Assembly: GCA_003508835.1 (NCBI GenBank) | Contig: PUFA01000068.1 | Span: forward strand, 7,254,001 to 7,318,000 | Direction of reading: 5' to 3' | Length of the DNA: 64,000 nucleotides | Source: Eonycteris spelaea | Lineage: Eukaryota > Chordata > Mammalia > Chiroptera > Pteropodidae | In this document: one piece after another, positions 43,679 to 54,740 of the stretch | Layout: the number at the start of each line of letters is the position of its first letter | Position numbering within the stretch: position 1 is the stretch's first letter | Translations under genes and position numbers: made by a program | Notes under the pieces: generated by a model | Told to the model about the DNA's origin: nothing | The model's database searches: none | Seen by the model: only the letters and a program-made list of their open reading frames with translations

Positions 43679-44314
43679 CATTTCATTTTAAGTGAGCTGA
43701 CTTTTTTGGCATTTCCTATAATACATTCTCCCTCCTAGTGGAGAATTCCCTCAATTTTTGTATGTCTGGAAGTATCTTTATTTCTCCTTCTTATCTAAAA
43801 GAAAGCTTAGCTAGATACATTATTCTTGGCTGGTAGTTCCTTTCATTAATAGTTTGAATATTTGATTCCACTCCTTTCTGAGTTGTAAGTTTTGTGATGA
43901 TAATCTAGTGGGTTTTTCTTTATAAGTTAGCATCTTCTTTTCACTGGCTGCCCTGAGAATTCTTTCTTTGTCATTAATTTTTGATAATTTTAATATAATG
44001 TGTCTTGATGAAGGCCTTTTGGGTTGAATAGTTGGGTGTTCTGGTGACTTCTTGAATTACAAACTCTAGTTCCTTCCTAGATTGGGAAGTTCTCATCAAT
44101 ATTTGTCTGAAAATGCTTTCTAATCCCTGTTCCTTTTCCTCCCCTTTGAGGGTGCACAGTCTTATGTTTCCTCTCTGAAAGTTATCAGCTAGTTCTGTAT
44201 TTCTATTTCATTATTTTTATCTTCAGTTCTCTTTTCCTTCTGTTTTATTTCTAGACTTTCTGTCTTCGATACCTAGATGTTATTTCCTTCTTGTTTTTCT
44301 GTTTGAATGATCTG

Positions 44315-44697
44315 TCCATTTCTGACAGTGGGGGTACTTCGATCCACTATTATGATGGTGTTTTGGTCTGTTCTTCTCCTTTTATTTTTCTGTCAGTAAT
44401 TGCTCTATATATTTTGAGGCTCCCTGATTTGGAACATGATATTAATAAAGTGTTATATCTTCTTGGTATATGGTTCTCTATATCATTATGAAGTGTTCCT
44501 AAGTATCTTTTTTTTACCTTTTTATTTTTAGTCTATTTCATCCAATGTTAGTACTTTTACTCCTGCTTTTCTCTGAATGCATTTGCTTGAAAATATCATT
44601 TATATCCTTTCACTTTGGGTCTATATGGTCTTTGGAACTGAGATATGTCCCCGGAGGCAGCATATGGTTGGGTTTGGTTTTTTTATTCATTATGCTC
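44315..44697 (-). mobile_element. L1 ORF2 endonuclease fragment, antisense, out of order
   Basis: 'ttctgacagtgggggtactt', 'ctgtcagtaattgctctata', 'gttatatcttcttggtatat', 'gtacttttactcctgctttt' and 'cccggaggcagcatatggtt' correspond to the antisense ORF2 N-terminus. In an intact antisense L1 this lies to the left of ORF1. Here it is to the right, so it belongs to a different insertion or a rearranged one. Confidence 0.7.
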
Positions 44698-44705
44698 AGA
44701 TTTGA

Positions 44706-44727
44706 GAATATGGCTATAGCCATATTC
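44706..44727. repeat. Perfect 22-bp palindrome without spacer
   Basis: 'gaatatggcta' is followed directly by its exact complement 'tagccatattc'. It is located just beyond the end of the L1 endonuclease fragment. Confidence 0.95.
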
Positions 44728-45359
44728 ATAAAGCCTTTCATGCAGGGCTAAAAGAATTCAGTTACTCTGAAGTGATTCTCAGCCCGAGTGGTATCCAGTT
44801 TGCTAAGTGACAAAATATTAGGGTTGGGGCCAGATATTTATGAAGAAGTCTTGTGATGTCCTGAGCTGAAGGACTAGAGAAACAGTGGACAAGTCAGTAA
44901 CAATATCTTGGGGAAAACAGTACTGAGTGCATTAAGATAGGAGAACAGGAACTGTTAGAAAACAGGCATCAAATTTAGGGCATGGACAAGGCAGGTAGGT
45001 AGCAGAACACAAGACCATGAGCGGGAGGACAGGGCGGTCTGTTCCAGTTCCAGAAGCCAGCATCTTGCCCACTTGAGACTGTCTTAAAAGGATGTGGATA
45101 CAATTTTTTTTTTACTTATATTTGTCACCCTCTCAAAGTGCTATCTAGTATCTGAGACTTAAAGGCTGACGTGCACATTTTGAATATACAGATTTTTGCA
45201 AAATGATTATGATTGCTCTATTTCTTTTTATTAGCATTTATAGACAAATAATTAGTGTCCAGGCTAAATGATAAAGAAAGAAAAATGAAAAGTTTAATCC
45301 AGTTGATTTTAGATTAGCATTTCTTTCAGATAAGGACCCCAAGTAGTCATGCTTTAGAA
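44728..45359. other. Unique DNA
   Basis: Nothing recognised. Confidence 0.4.
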
Positions 45360-45550
45360 CAGGGGTTGGCAAATTATGGTTGTGGGCCAATCCAGCATGT
45401 TGCCATTTTTGTCAATATCTGTCCTGGAACACAGCTATACCCATTAATTACATATTGTCTATCACTACGTTCATACTACAGCTGCAGAGTAAAACAGTGC
45501 AACAGAGATCATCTTGTCCATAAAACCTAAAATAGTTGCTATTTGGCACC
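45360..45550 (+). mobile_element. hAT-Charlie-type miniature element, family 2
   Basis: It starts 'caggggttggcaaattatgg', with 'tgtgggccaatccagcatgt', 'ctggaacacagctataccca' and 'aaacctaaaatagttgctat'. This is the common mammalian element beginning CAGGGGTTGGCAAACT. The right terminal inverted repeat is worn or lost. It is the same family as 51540-51732. The subfamily name is not certain. Confidence 0.8.
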
Positions 45551-46099
45551 AATACACCAATGTATTAAAATCTAACCTTACAGAAGCAAATTATTTACTT
45601 AATTAGTAACTACTATATAATTATTTCTGTTTCATGCCTAAAAATGTTTTCACCCCTCTAATAACTATTTTCTCTAAATAAGGGTACATTTTAGAGTTGA
45701 TTTATAGAACATTAATTATTTTGATTTTAGATACCGTTAAGGAAAATAAATAATTTCACTTTATTGTAAGTTTACTTACAATAAAAGACCTAGCACTGAT
45801 CACGGTGTTAAGGAACTCAATGGTTCATTTACCTAAAGTGCTTAAATATTTGAGCACATTAAGGAGCTTGCTGACCTGGAGCAGGGTCATTCAATTGTTT
45901 GTCACTGTGAGGTTAGTTAGGCCTTAAAAAATCAGAGTTCTTCAAAATTTTAAAAACATTTTTTTGAGAAGAAGTGAATAATTTAATAAAGTAAAATTAT
46001 TAGCATCATGCATCAGAGGCTTATGAACATATAAAATTCTGTTTATACATTATGAGGAATAGTTACAAGTGACAAGTGTATCCCCATTAAGAGCTCATG
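45551..46099. other. Unique DNA
   Basis: Nothing recognised. Confidence 0.4.
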
Positions 46100-46325
46100 A
46101 ATAGTAATAGATAACATTGTCTTATGTCCCTTACAGATATTACCCATTAATTCTCACATCAATCTCATTGAGGTTGGTTCCAAGAACTATTCTTTTTTGA
46201 TAGATGGAGAACTGAGACTGAAAGTTAAATGACCTATACAAGCTTACTCAGAGAGTTATTGCCTAGATTCAAATATGAAATGGCTGTCTCCAGAGTCCAA
46301 GATATTAACCATGACATTAACTGGG
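46100..46325 (-). repeat. MIR SINE, antisense
   Basis: 'cattaattctcacatcaatc', 'tcattgaggttggttccaag', 'gatggagaactgagactgaa', 'aagcttactcagagagttat' and 'cagagtccaagatattaacc' give a nearly complete reverse MIR. Confidence 0.85.
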
Positions 46326-46739
46326 AAAGAAAAAGTTAACTTTGGTGTCACTGAAATAAGGAAAACTATGGTAAGTGTTACCGAATACAGGCAGAAACAA
46401 CATGTTGTCCTGTGAGGGAAAAAGGCATTCATTCTGAAATCAGTTTAGGAGATGAATAGGGAATCTCTTTATTAGGTTGATATCTTGAATTACTAAAAAA
46501 CATGAAAGTAAAGAGCTATTTGGATCTAATGGAGATGAAGTTTTAGCAATGCTTTTTCATAGAGAATTCATATGCACAAAGATTCCATAGAACAATGGAA
46601 ACACATAGAAAAAACAAAACTCAAAGGTTTGTTCCTAGCAATAGAAATCTTCAGTCTAAGTCTAGAACTTCCATGGCACCAATTAAAGCCTTAATCTTCT
46701 TAATAATTATAAATAGTATCTATACAAGCTGCTCAAAAC
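46326..46739. other. Unique DNA
   Basis: Nothing recognised. Confidence 0.4.
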
Positions 46740-47335
46740 AGAGACTGGATGCCATTCTTAACTTCAATGTCTCCCTATCTTTCCCCAATGTCCTACCCTA
46801 TCAGATATATATTCTAGAAACCTCCAGGATCTTTCAACGTTTTCTACCCCCTCCCACGTTCTTCACAGTCACTGTTATCTCTCAGTTGGCCCAATAGAAG
46901 GGATTCGTGGTTATTATTCTCTGCTGTCCTCTCAATGAGCATTTAACTCTGCTTCATTATTAAAGTTGCTTATTGGTCTTTTATGATGTCTAGGCGCCTC
47001 ATGTGATCTAGAAACTCCTGAAAGGTCTGACCCATTTTTTTAATCTAGCTTTATCTTTCATCAGTCTTATTTGCCACTTCAAACTCCTCTTAACTGTAAC
47101 CTGCAGTCCATGATTCAGTTAATTCATTTATCTAGACTCTCTACTATAAGCTTGTTCTTCTTCCTAGAATAACTTCCAAACAAAGCCTTGTTCTGTACTT
47201 GGCTGACTCCTGTATCCACTGTATCAGTGTCTCTGTCAAGTTTCTAAGTGAACATCAAACTTTGAGAATACAAACTATATTTACACCAGTGTTTCTCATG
47301 CAGTACTTAGTAAATTGTGTATGAATTGATCCATC
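46740..47335 (+). mobile_element. L2 LINE 3' region
   Basis: Sense L2 wording with heavy decay: 'aaactcctgaaaggtctgac', 'cacttcaaactcctcttaac', 'tcttcttcctagaataactt', 'gtttctaagtgaacatcaaa' and 'gtttctcatgcagtacttag'. It ends near 'aattgtgtatgaattga'. Confidence 0.6.
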
Positions 47336-47408
47336 ATTTTAAATTCCCTACATGCCCTACCATGAGCCAGACATATACATCATATCTAATTCTTTACAAA
47401 TAACCAAG

Positions 47409-47432
47409 GTGTGTGTGTGTGTGTGTGTGTGT
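47409..47432. repeat. (GT)n microsatellite
   Basis: Twelve GT units. Confidence 0.95.
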
Positions 47433-48264
47433 ACACATACAGAGAGGAAGAAGTTAATCTCAGTGAATTCTGCTTTCCCTCAATTAAAAACAGCTTCAGA
47501 GACCATGTTACCTTCTACTTTGTAGCAATACTATTAGTATTTTACAGTCTAAACGCAAGATGTTGCAGTTATTCCTGATAAAATGCTATGTGTTCAGTTT
47601 GATTTCTGGTTATAGAGATATTTTGAATCCTAATTGTTATATGTAGTTTTGTGTAAAGCACATATTTAGTAACTGCTTAGTGTCTTAATCCAAAGAAATT
47701 ATTGATTTGGAAAAAAGGTAAAAAAAAAAAAAGTATTGATGAGTAAGAGAAGGTTTTTAGAAAGCTAGCTGTGAGAAATATTAAATTTTAATCAGATATT
47801 TGGGACTATGATTAGTTTGCAAACCAAAAAATCTCAACTTAAAATTTTCTTCTTGTCCATACAAATGTGATAAGAAATATTTTTTTTTGTGGTAGGAATC
47901 AAATAATAATATGGAAACAAATTTTACTTATATAAAATTAAATACTTTTTGCAGTGAAACCTAATTGATGTTAATGTGACAGGATTTTTTGTTGTTAAAA
48001 CCTGCTAGTGCCTCTATGCCTCATGATCACCTTTTCTTATGAATAAGAAGCGGAACCCTTTGACTAAACAAATAATTTCATGTTTTTTTCTTCCCTAAAA
48101 TAATTTACAATGGTTTTACAATATGTAAATATACTATAATACAATAATATAAAAACTTTCAAGCTATTAAAATTTATAAATGCATCCAAAGTAATTAAGT
48201 ATGCACTATTTTGCTTTCTTTATTTAAAGTTGTCTTCATTTTCCTTTGCCCTTATTTTTGTCCC
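47433..48264. other. Unique AT-rich DNA
   Basis: Nothing recognised. Short A and T runs occur at 47718 and 47880. Confidence 0.4.
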
Positions 48265-48735
48265 TTCCTAAATTGTATTTATCTGTAGCAGGCAGTTCTG
48301 GTATTGTACCCATATCCCCAGCACTTATCTTTGCTATCTGTGAAAAAAACTTTAGTACCACAGGCACTACATCTCTTTCTGGAAGGGATTTTTTCGGGCC
48401 ATGTTCACATGATCTACCTGTTTTCAAAGCGAGATGGAGGTTTAGGGAAGTAGTTCCTTGCATCAGGTCTCAACCAAGATTAAAGAAGTTGTTGTACAAA
48501 TAACCAGATTCTCTAACTGTCAGGTGAGACCACTCTGAAGGATGCTCTGCTTTCTTCCTAGAAGTCCCATTCTGATTGAGCCCCAGTTGCCCACAGTGGT
48601 AATTGCTTATTAATATACCTTTTATTGATTTTCTTCCCTTCTTTGCCTCACTTCTCTCCTTGAGGTCAATTTTGGAAATACATTTCTGGCTTCAAGGTTG
48701 GCTCCTGGAGGAACCCAATCTAAGACTGCCAATTA
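48265..48735 (+). mobile_element. MLT1-like solo LTR (MaLR group), sense
   Basis: Its 3' part has 'cattctgattgagccccagt', 'ccttctttgcctcacttctc', 'tttctggcttcaaggttggc' and 'ctggaggaacccaatctaag', the characteristic end of MaLR LTRs. The left portion carries 'accacaggcactacatctct' and is less certain. No internal region is present, so it is a solo LTR. Opposed open frames of about 80 codons inside it are incidental. Confidence 0.55.
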
Positions 48736-49649
48736 CATCAGATGAAGATTACAAGTTCCAAACTGCTCTATAAGCGTTAACTTTTTTCTAACAGAATTTC
48801 CTCTTTTTACTGGGAGAAAGGGAGACAGAGACAGAAGCAGAACGAATGGGGAGTGAAGGAGAAAGGGAAGGTAGAGAAAGCTCTGTGCACCCCTCCCTTT
48901 ATTTTCTCCCTAAGTTATGATTGAAACTGTCACGGAGAAAACCTACTAGGCAACTAGTTATGACATATATTTTAAAACACTGATTGTTATTATACACAAA
49001 GTTCTGGGGAAACTGTAGGCTATGTGGTACCCCCAACTCCTCTCACAACAGGATTGGATATAGTAACCTGCAAGCATCACAGTAAATTTATAAATATTCC
49101 AAGAAATTATTAGCTTTTCTGTAATTCACCTGGTACTTTTCTATACCTGATTCTTGCTTAACCCAGGGTATTGGTAACAAACGATAAATGATTACATAAC
49201 AGTTGGCAGTACAAGAAGGCTGACATGTCAGAGAAAAAAAGGCCATCAGTTCTGATTGTTTACCAACAATTTATTTCTCTCTCCCTCATCAGACTAAATA
49301 TGGCAGCAAAGATGGGTGTGTGATTTATATTACTCAGTGCACTTAGCACAGATCCTTCTTTTGAAGGAAAATGATAAACAATGCCTGTGACAGGTTTCTT
49401 CCACTCAACATCAGAATCATCTGATGATATAAGAAAAGGGTAAAGAGGGGTCCTGGTCTTTGCTTGTCAGACAAAAAAGAGGAAAAAATTGTATTGGAAC
49501 ATGTACTCTACAGTGATGGTAATGAACTCCTGTTCAAGTTTTTGAGAGAAAAAAGGAATCCTCATTGAAAACTGTGACATGTGAGGGATAGGTTCACAAT
49601 TTCCTGGGTGTGTGTGTGTTTGTTTGTTGTGTTTTTTGAGTTTTGTAAA
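48736..49649. other. Unique DNA with a purine-rich patch
   Basis: 48815-48880 is GA-rich. No family or gene recognised. Confidence 0.4.
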
Positions 49650-49830
49650 GAATAGAATGATGGAATGGAAAGAGTATAGTCTTTAGAGATAAACCTGGAT
49701 TGGAATGTTGTCTTTGCACTTTCTGGATGTACATATGGCAAGCTATTTTCCTTCTTAACCCTCAGTTTTCTTAACCCTTAAGATCAATAATAGTAACTAT
49801 CATACAAACTGTGTGAATTAACCTTGGTTT
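49650..49830 (+). repeat. MIR SINE
   Basis: 'ggaatggaaagagtatagtc', 'tttagagataaacctggatt', 'catatggcaagctattttcc', 'ttcttaaccctcagttttct' and 'caataatagtaactatcata' occur in order. Confidence 0.75.
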
Positions 49831-49914
49831 GATGGAATATTGTGGGCACACAGATGAATGTGAACTCACCATGTTGTAAGGACTCAGAAGTCTGTGATTG
49901 AATTACTTCTACAT

Positions 49915-50070
49915 TGTCCTTTGTTACAGATTGGGAACCTACTATATGCCAAGACTGTGCTGACAATGGAAAAATCAAAGCTAGGTAGAAAATGACCCCT
50001 GCACTAGAAGAGCTCACAGTCAGATTTGGGAGGAGAAAACAATTTAGTGCAGAGTGCATGTACCTTTTCT
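49915..50070 (-). repeat. L2-like fragment, antisense
   Basis: 'aacctactatatgccaagac' then 'ctgcactagaagagctcaca' and 'gtcagatttgggaggagaaa' match the start of reverse L2. Confidence 0.65.
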
Positions 50071-51539
50071 GCTAAACTCTTGGCCTTCTTTCCTTTGTTT
50101 GTTTTTAACAGAGGATTATTACTCAGCTTTTATCAAGAATCAGCAGAGGGTCTTTTGTTTAGCCTCCCATGCCACATAATGAATAACTTGGAATAATATA
50201 TTATAATACATACTATATTTACTAAAAATCTGTCAATGATAGAGGGAAAAGTGATCTTTTTGCTCTTATATCAGAAAAAAAAAATCATTTTCTTTGAGGA
50301 ACAAAGTCACAGTCAACTAAGACATTGCCTGTAATACATTTTGATCTAATCTTAGGATCCTGTGCCTTGATTTTGTTTTCTATAACTCAAACAGAAATTG
50401 CTCTCAGGCACACGGGACCTCAGAGCAACAAGCAGAAGAAAAGAAGCTATGATCGAAACAAACAAACCAAACAAAAAACACAAAAAAAGCAAAGAGGTGT
50501 GGTTCAGTAATTGTGCTAGTTCCTAAGATAAATCAGTGGGCTTGCTTTGCTTACATTTGATTCCTGGCAGGACCAGTAACCAAAGGCTGTGATGCTGTGG
50601 TGAGGGAGGATGATTGATCCCATGCATCTCATTATGATGACAAATTACTTAAAACCTTTTCATATAATTATTGACCATTTATATACTTTTGTGAAGTGAC
50701 TTTTAAGTTGTATATCCACTTTTTATTATCATCCTACTATTAGGTTACAGGAGGTTTTTTTTTGTTGTTGATTTGTTTACACATCCTGGATACCTGTGTT
50801 TTCTTAGATGTATGTTTTTGTGAAACCTTTTCTCTCAGTCTGTGGCTTGATAATTCATTCTCGTCATGATATTATTCAGTGGCAGAACTTGCATTTTTCT
50901 AAAGTCTAATTGATATATTGTTTTCTCTTTTTATAGTAACTACTTTTTTTAGTCTGGTTTAAGAAAATTACTTTTTTCAAACTTTTATAGGTGATTCTAA
51001 CTTGAAGACAAAATTGAGACAGACTGGATTTATAGGGATCAGTGAAGTTTTCTGGCAAACTACAGAACTAATCAGAACATAACAACACTGAAATTTTGCA
51101 GAAATTTAGTGTACTTGAGAGAAAGGCTGGCCTTGAGAGACTAGTACCACGATTTTACCTCAGGGCACTATGATGGCTAGTTAATTCCAGATCCTCTCAC
51201 AGTTTCATGACTAGATCATGATCATACTAGATACTGGGAAAAAGAATTTGTAAGATTGGGGGCATCAGTGACTATAGTTGAGCAGAATGAAGGAGAATTA
51301 GGGAGTAAAATTCTTTAGCATCTTGGAATAGATTCACTATACCGGGCCATATAATTTCACTATACTACTTACATGGAAGAAGTTATAGAAAAAAATTACA
51401 TCTATAAAACATTATTGGCAAATGTTGAGTTAATTTGAGCTTAATTGGATTAGAACCCCTAAATTGAAATGCTCATCAAGGAAGGGCAGATTTGCTCATA
51501 ATAGGACTGATTCCCATTTATTAAGTGCTGAATATACAT
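50071..51539. other. Mostly unique DNA
   Basis: No gene. A short patch at 50495-50640 has weak tRNA-SINE-like wording; I do not call it. Confidence 0.4.
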
Positions 51540-51732
51540 CATGAGTTGGCCAACTGTGGCCAAACAGGCCAAATCTGTCCTGATGTCTGTAAATAAAAAT
51601 TTATTGGAACATAGTCCTCTCCCATTTACTTATTGTCTGTGGCTATTTATAGATTGCAATGCCTGTTGAATCAAAATTGACTGTCAGAATATTTACTATG
51701 TGTCACTGTACAGAAAAGTCTGCTAGTACCTC
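51540..51732 (+). mobile_element. hAT-Charlie-type miniature element, family 2, second copy
   Basis: 'catgagttggccaactgtgg', 'caggccaaatctgtcctgat', 'taaatttattggaacatag'-like wording (a aaaatttattggaacatagt segment) and 'tgtacagaaaagtctgctag' match the same family as 45360-45550. The right end is close to complete. Confidence 0.8.
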
Positions 51733-51774
51733 TTATTTATTATTTTAAGGTGCATAATTTGTCTATAAAAAGTA

Positions 51775-51912
51775 TTTTATGTCAATTTCAAAGATGGATA
51801 AACTGAAGCTTGATGGATTTAGGTGACTCATTCAAAGGCAATAAAGGAAAAAACTAGAATTTAAACTATATGAATGGATTCAGTGAATATAGTCATTCTG
51901 TTATACCATTTT
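51775..51912 (-). repeat. MIR SINE, antisense
   Basis: 'tttcaaagatggataaactg', 'aggtgactcattcaaaggca', 'actagaatttaaactatatg' and 'gtcattctgttataccattt' give reverse MIR including its far end. The MIR end continues into the duplicated block beginning at 51861. Confidence 0.65.
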
Positions 51913-52073
51913 CTTTCCCTGAATTATGTAGAAGAATTAAATAAGACAAATGTAATAATTATGACTATTTAAAGATTTGTCATGCATTAGATATTTGAAA
52001 ACAAAATAAGTTGATAGAATGAATAATTGGTGTTGAAAAGATTACAAGGAAATACGGACATTTGATTAATCAT
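51861..52073 (+). repeat. About 213-bp segment, likely source of a local duplication
   Basis: It aligns collinearly with 53381-53597 at roughly 87% by eye. Exact shared cores include 'aaagatttgtcatgc', 'ttgatagaatgaataatt' and 'agattacaaggaaata'. Here the left end is continuous with a MIR body, so this is probably the original location. Confidence 0.9.
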
Positions 52074-52194
52074 CTAAAATAAATGGTATTTATATCCTAT
52101 GGGCAGAGTTTGAATTACATTTTGTAGTTGTATGTTTATTAATAATTCTTTCGTTGGGACAAAGCAATAGAACATACATAAGATTTAATGTAAG

Positions 52195-52500
52195 GCAGAA
52201 ATGGATAAGGATCAAATGTCATGTTCAAAGTAGGAAGAACCTATGCGTTTGAAAGGGACATGTGGTGGAAGAAATAACATTTTAACTAAACTTTAACAAT
52301 AGGTAGAATTTTAGACTTGTAACATTGCAGGCAATGAAACCAGTACATGTATAGAAAGCAGATTATACTTCAGTTTTTCTAGAAAGTAGACTGCAGGAAG
52401 TGTTGCTAGAAATAAGACAGAAAAGAAGGTCAATGTTAGATCATAGAAGGTCTTGATTGCCTATGAAGCTGTAAATAAATGAAGAAGCTTTCCACCTAAG
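52195..52500 (-). repeat. L2 LINE fragment, antisense
   Basis: 'gctagaaataagacagaaaa', 'gttagatcatagaaggtctt', 'gattgcctatgaagctgtaa' fit the L2 'ggccagatcatgcagggcct', 'tgtaggccatggtaaggag' portion. Confidence 0.55.
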
Positions 52501-53129
52501 ACAACACTGTCTTAATTTGTCTAGAACTACATAATTCCTGGGATGCAGGACCTTTAATCTAAAACCAGAACTGTTCTGGGAAAAAATGGGTTCATTGTCA
52601 CTTTATTTATACCCTCACACATACATGCACACACCACATACACACATACCACACATACATATAGTTCTAGAGTGGCATATATTTCTGCATAAATAATACA
52701 GAAACATAATACTTCCTAATCCTATGTTAATATTTAATAAAAAAAATCATTGAAGAGATCATGAGAAAAGAAGGAATAAATCAAGTCAACTGAAATTCAC
52801 TTGAGAATGATGTGAGAATTAGCTGCTGAATTCATTATCAATTTACATTTCATTTTAGAAGATCCCAGCATTACTGATATGCAATATGATCACTATAGAA
52901 AAAAGTTACAGACCAGAGAGGCTAATTAATAAAACATTCTTTTCTAAGAAAAATAAAACAGCAAATAATCAGGCAATCTCCTTGGTGAATTGGTTTTAAG
53001 ATAGTTTTTAATTAAAATTTATCTCCTTATTTTTTGTTCTATGTTAATAAAGAGTTTTAAATTGCTACTAACATATTGGACATTACAAACTGATTACTTA
53101 AGGGTACTTGATATGAATAACATTTGATT
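52501..53129. other. Unique DNA
   Basis: Nothing recognised. A CACA-rich patch lies at 52610-52660. Confidence 0.4.
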
Positions 53130-53880
53130 TATTCATTTTTGCTCATTTATTTAGTCACCCAGGGGAGGGTTTGTGAGGGCCTACTAAATGTGGGGGGAAA
53201 ATCAAGATAAATGCCCTACCCTCAAGTATTTCAGGATCCTACTAAAAAAGAGATGTATAAACACATATTAACCAAGCAAAGATTCAAAAAAATAAAAAGT
53301 AATGAATTCATGTCAGGTTTTGTGGAAGAAAGGAATTATTTTTACTTTAGTTGCAGTAGCCAGAGAAGGCTTCACAGATTTTAAACTTATATATGAATGA
53401 ATTTAGTGAATATAGTTATTCCATTATACAAAGTCTGTCCCTCAATTATATAGAATAACTTAAATAAGACAAATGCAGTAATTATGATAATTGAAAGATT
53501 TGTCATGCGTTAGATATTTTGTAAACAAAAACTGGTTGATAGAATGAATAATTGATGTTGAAAGATTACAAGGAAATATGGACATTTAATGAATCATATG
53601 GAACTTGAGGAGAGGGGATAAGTGGGAAAAGCATGGACAGGTATTTAGGCATGTGTTTATGTCCAAGCTTTGCTTACAGAGGAATGGATGAATAAGATGG
53701 TGGCATTAGATATGACAGTGAATTAACAGGGAGGCAGCTGGGCCTGATGAAACAGGTGTATATTTTGAGAAAGCAGAGAAAGATGATGGCAAAAAATCAG
53801 TGTAATCATGGAATGGATGTAGGTCATGGAGAAAGGAATGTGCATGCCATAAATGAAGGGCTGCCCCAGGAGTAAAGCAG
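53130..53880 (-). repeat. L2 LINE, antisense, split by an inserted duplicate
   Basis: Left part: 'ctcatttatttagtcaccca' and 'ccctaccctcaagtatttca' through 'gtagccagagaaggcttcac' (53130-53380). Right part: 'gaggagaggggataagtggg' and 'gaggaatggatgaataagat' (53598-53880). The intervening 53381-53597 is the copied block. Confidence 0.6.
53381..53597 (+). repeat. About 217-bp duplicated block inserted in an L2
   Basis: Copy of 51861-52073, same orientation, about 1.5 kb away. It carries only the end of the MIR present at the source and interrupts an L2 at 'aaggcttcacagat'. No poly(A) or clean target-site duplication is visible. Confidence 0.9.
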
Positions 53881-53912
53881 AGTCAAAAGCATCACAAGTC
53901 AAAAGCATCACA
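53881..53912. repeat. 16-bp tandem duplication
   Basis: 'agtcaaaagcatcaca' occurs twice in succession, exactly. Confidence 0.95.
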
Positions 53913-54049
53913 AATACTCCGAAAGAAGGTCCGAAAACTTAAGAAGAAGTAGCAGAAGAGAATGTACATTAGATGGACAAAAAATTAAACGCTATGAATC
54001 TCAGTGTTAAGTAGAATTGTTAAGTGCGCTTATGGATTGTAGTGGAGAT

Positions 54050-54480
54050 GGTGGGATAGTGCATGTATTCTGGAAAGTAAGCTGGCACTCTGGAGAAAAG
54101 CCAGAATCTGCTGACTGTATGACCTAGCAATTCTGCTTCTGGGTATATATTCCAGAGTGGTGTTCAGATCTATAAGGGTTTTTGTTTTTGTTTTGTTTTT
54201 AAGGTTATTTATTTTCATATTATTTGTGGTAGCAAAAATTTAATACAACTTGGGTGTATGCCCACCCATGGGAGAATGGATGGGTAAAATGTGTAGGAGT
54301 AACATGTGAATTAAAAACCACACATAGCAACTTGAAGGATCTGAAAGTGTAGTGTTTAGAACGACAGAAAAAATAGTAGGAAACAGAATGACATTTATAA
54401 CACAATTTTGTTTTTATAAAATATATGTGTGTGCAAAACAACAATACAGTCAGTTTTTTCATGATACAACATTTTCTTTC
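54050..54480 (+). mobile_element. L1M-type LINE 3' fragment, sense
   Basis: 'tgaccta gcaattctgcttc'-type wording (54120), 'tgggtatatattccagagtg', 'atatttgtggtagcaaaaa'-like sequence and 'ccacccatgggagaatggat' followed by 'gggtaaaatgtg' are L1 ORF2 C-terminal landmarks. The 3' part is decayed. Confidence 0.65.
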
Positions 54481-54700
54481 CTAAAAATAATCCCCCAATA
54501 CAAAATTTTACAAATAAAAACTACAGTACTTCTAAGGAAAGTGGATTTAAGAGAACATTCAAAAACTTTATAAATGACATTAAAAAGATTGGAATCAAAT
54601 AAAAGCTGTAACACAAGTACATATGTGTTAAATGGTTAAAAAATACATAAATGCTTACTATACATACATATTAAAACTTGTACATTGAAAAAGACCAGGG

Positions 54701-54740
54701 TTTTTTTTTTGTGTTTTTTTTTTTTTTTTTTTTTTTTTTT
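54701..54740. repeat. Poly(T) tract with a GTG break
   Basis: Ten T, GTG, then 27 T. It looks like the tail of a minus-strand retroposed sequence, but I do not recognise the body at 54741-55030. Confidence 0.9.

Larger units (their letters stand above)
43085..44310 (-). mobile_element. L1 ORF1 region, antisense
   Basis: 'cagccatttacatttagggt' (just downstream of ORF1 in sense), then ORF1: 'ggcatttcctataatacatt', 'gaaagcttagctagatacat', 'ccactcctttctgagttgta', 'gcatcttcttttcactggct', 'aatataatgtgtcttgatga' and 'cctagattgggaagttctca'. Older than the half-L1 copies. All frames are broken. Simple-repeat expansions interrupt it at 43214-43244, 43344-43402 and 43647-43678. Confidence 0.75.

Noticed and set aside
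48236..48503. Opposed open frames of 75 and 85 codons
   Set aside because: They lie in an MLT1-like LTR, mirror each other and lack any motif.
50495..50640. Possible tRNA-derived SINE ('gtggttcagtaattgtgcta', 'gattcctggcaggacc')
   Set aside because: It has A-box- and B-box-like words at a plausible spacing, but no cloverleaf, no tail and no second copy in the window. Too weak to call.
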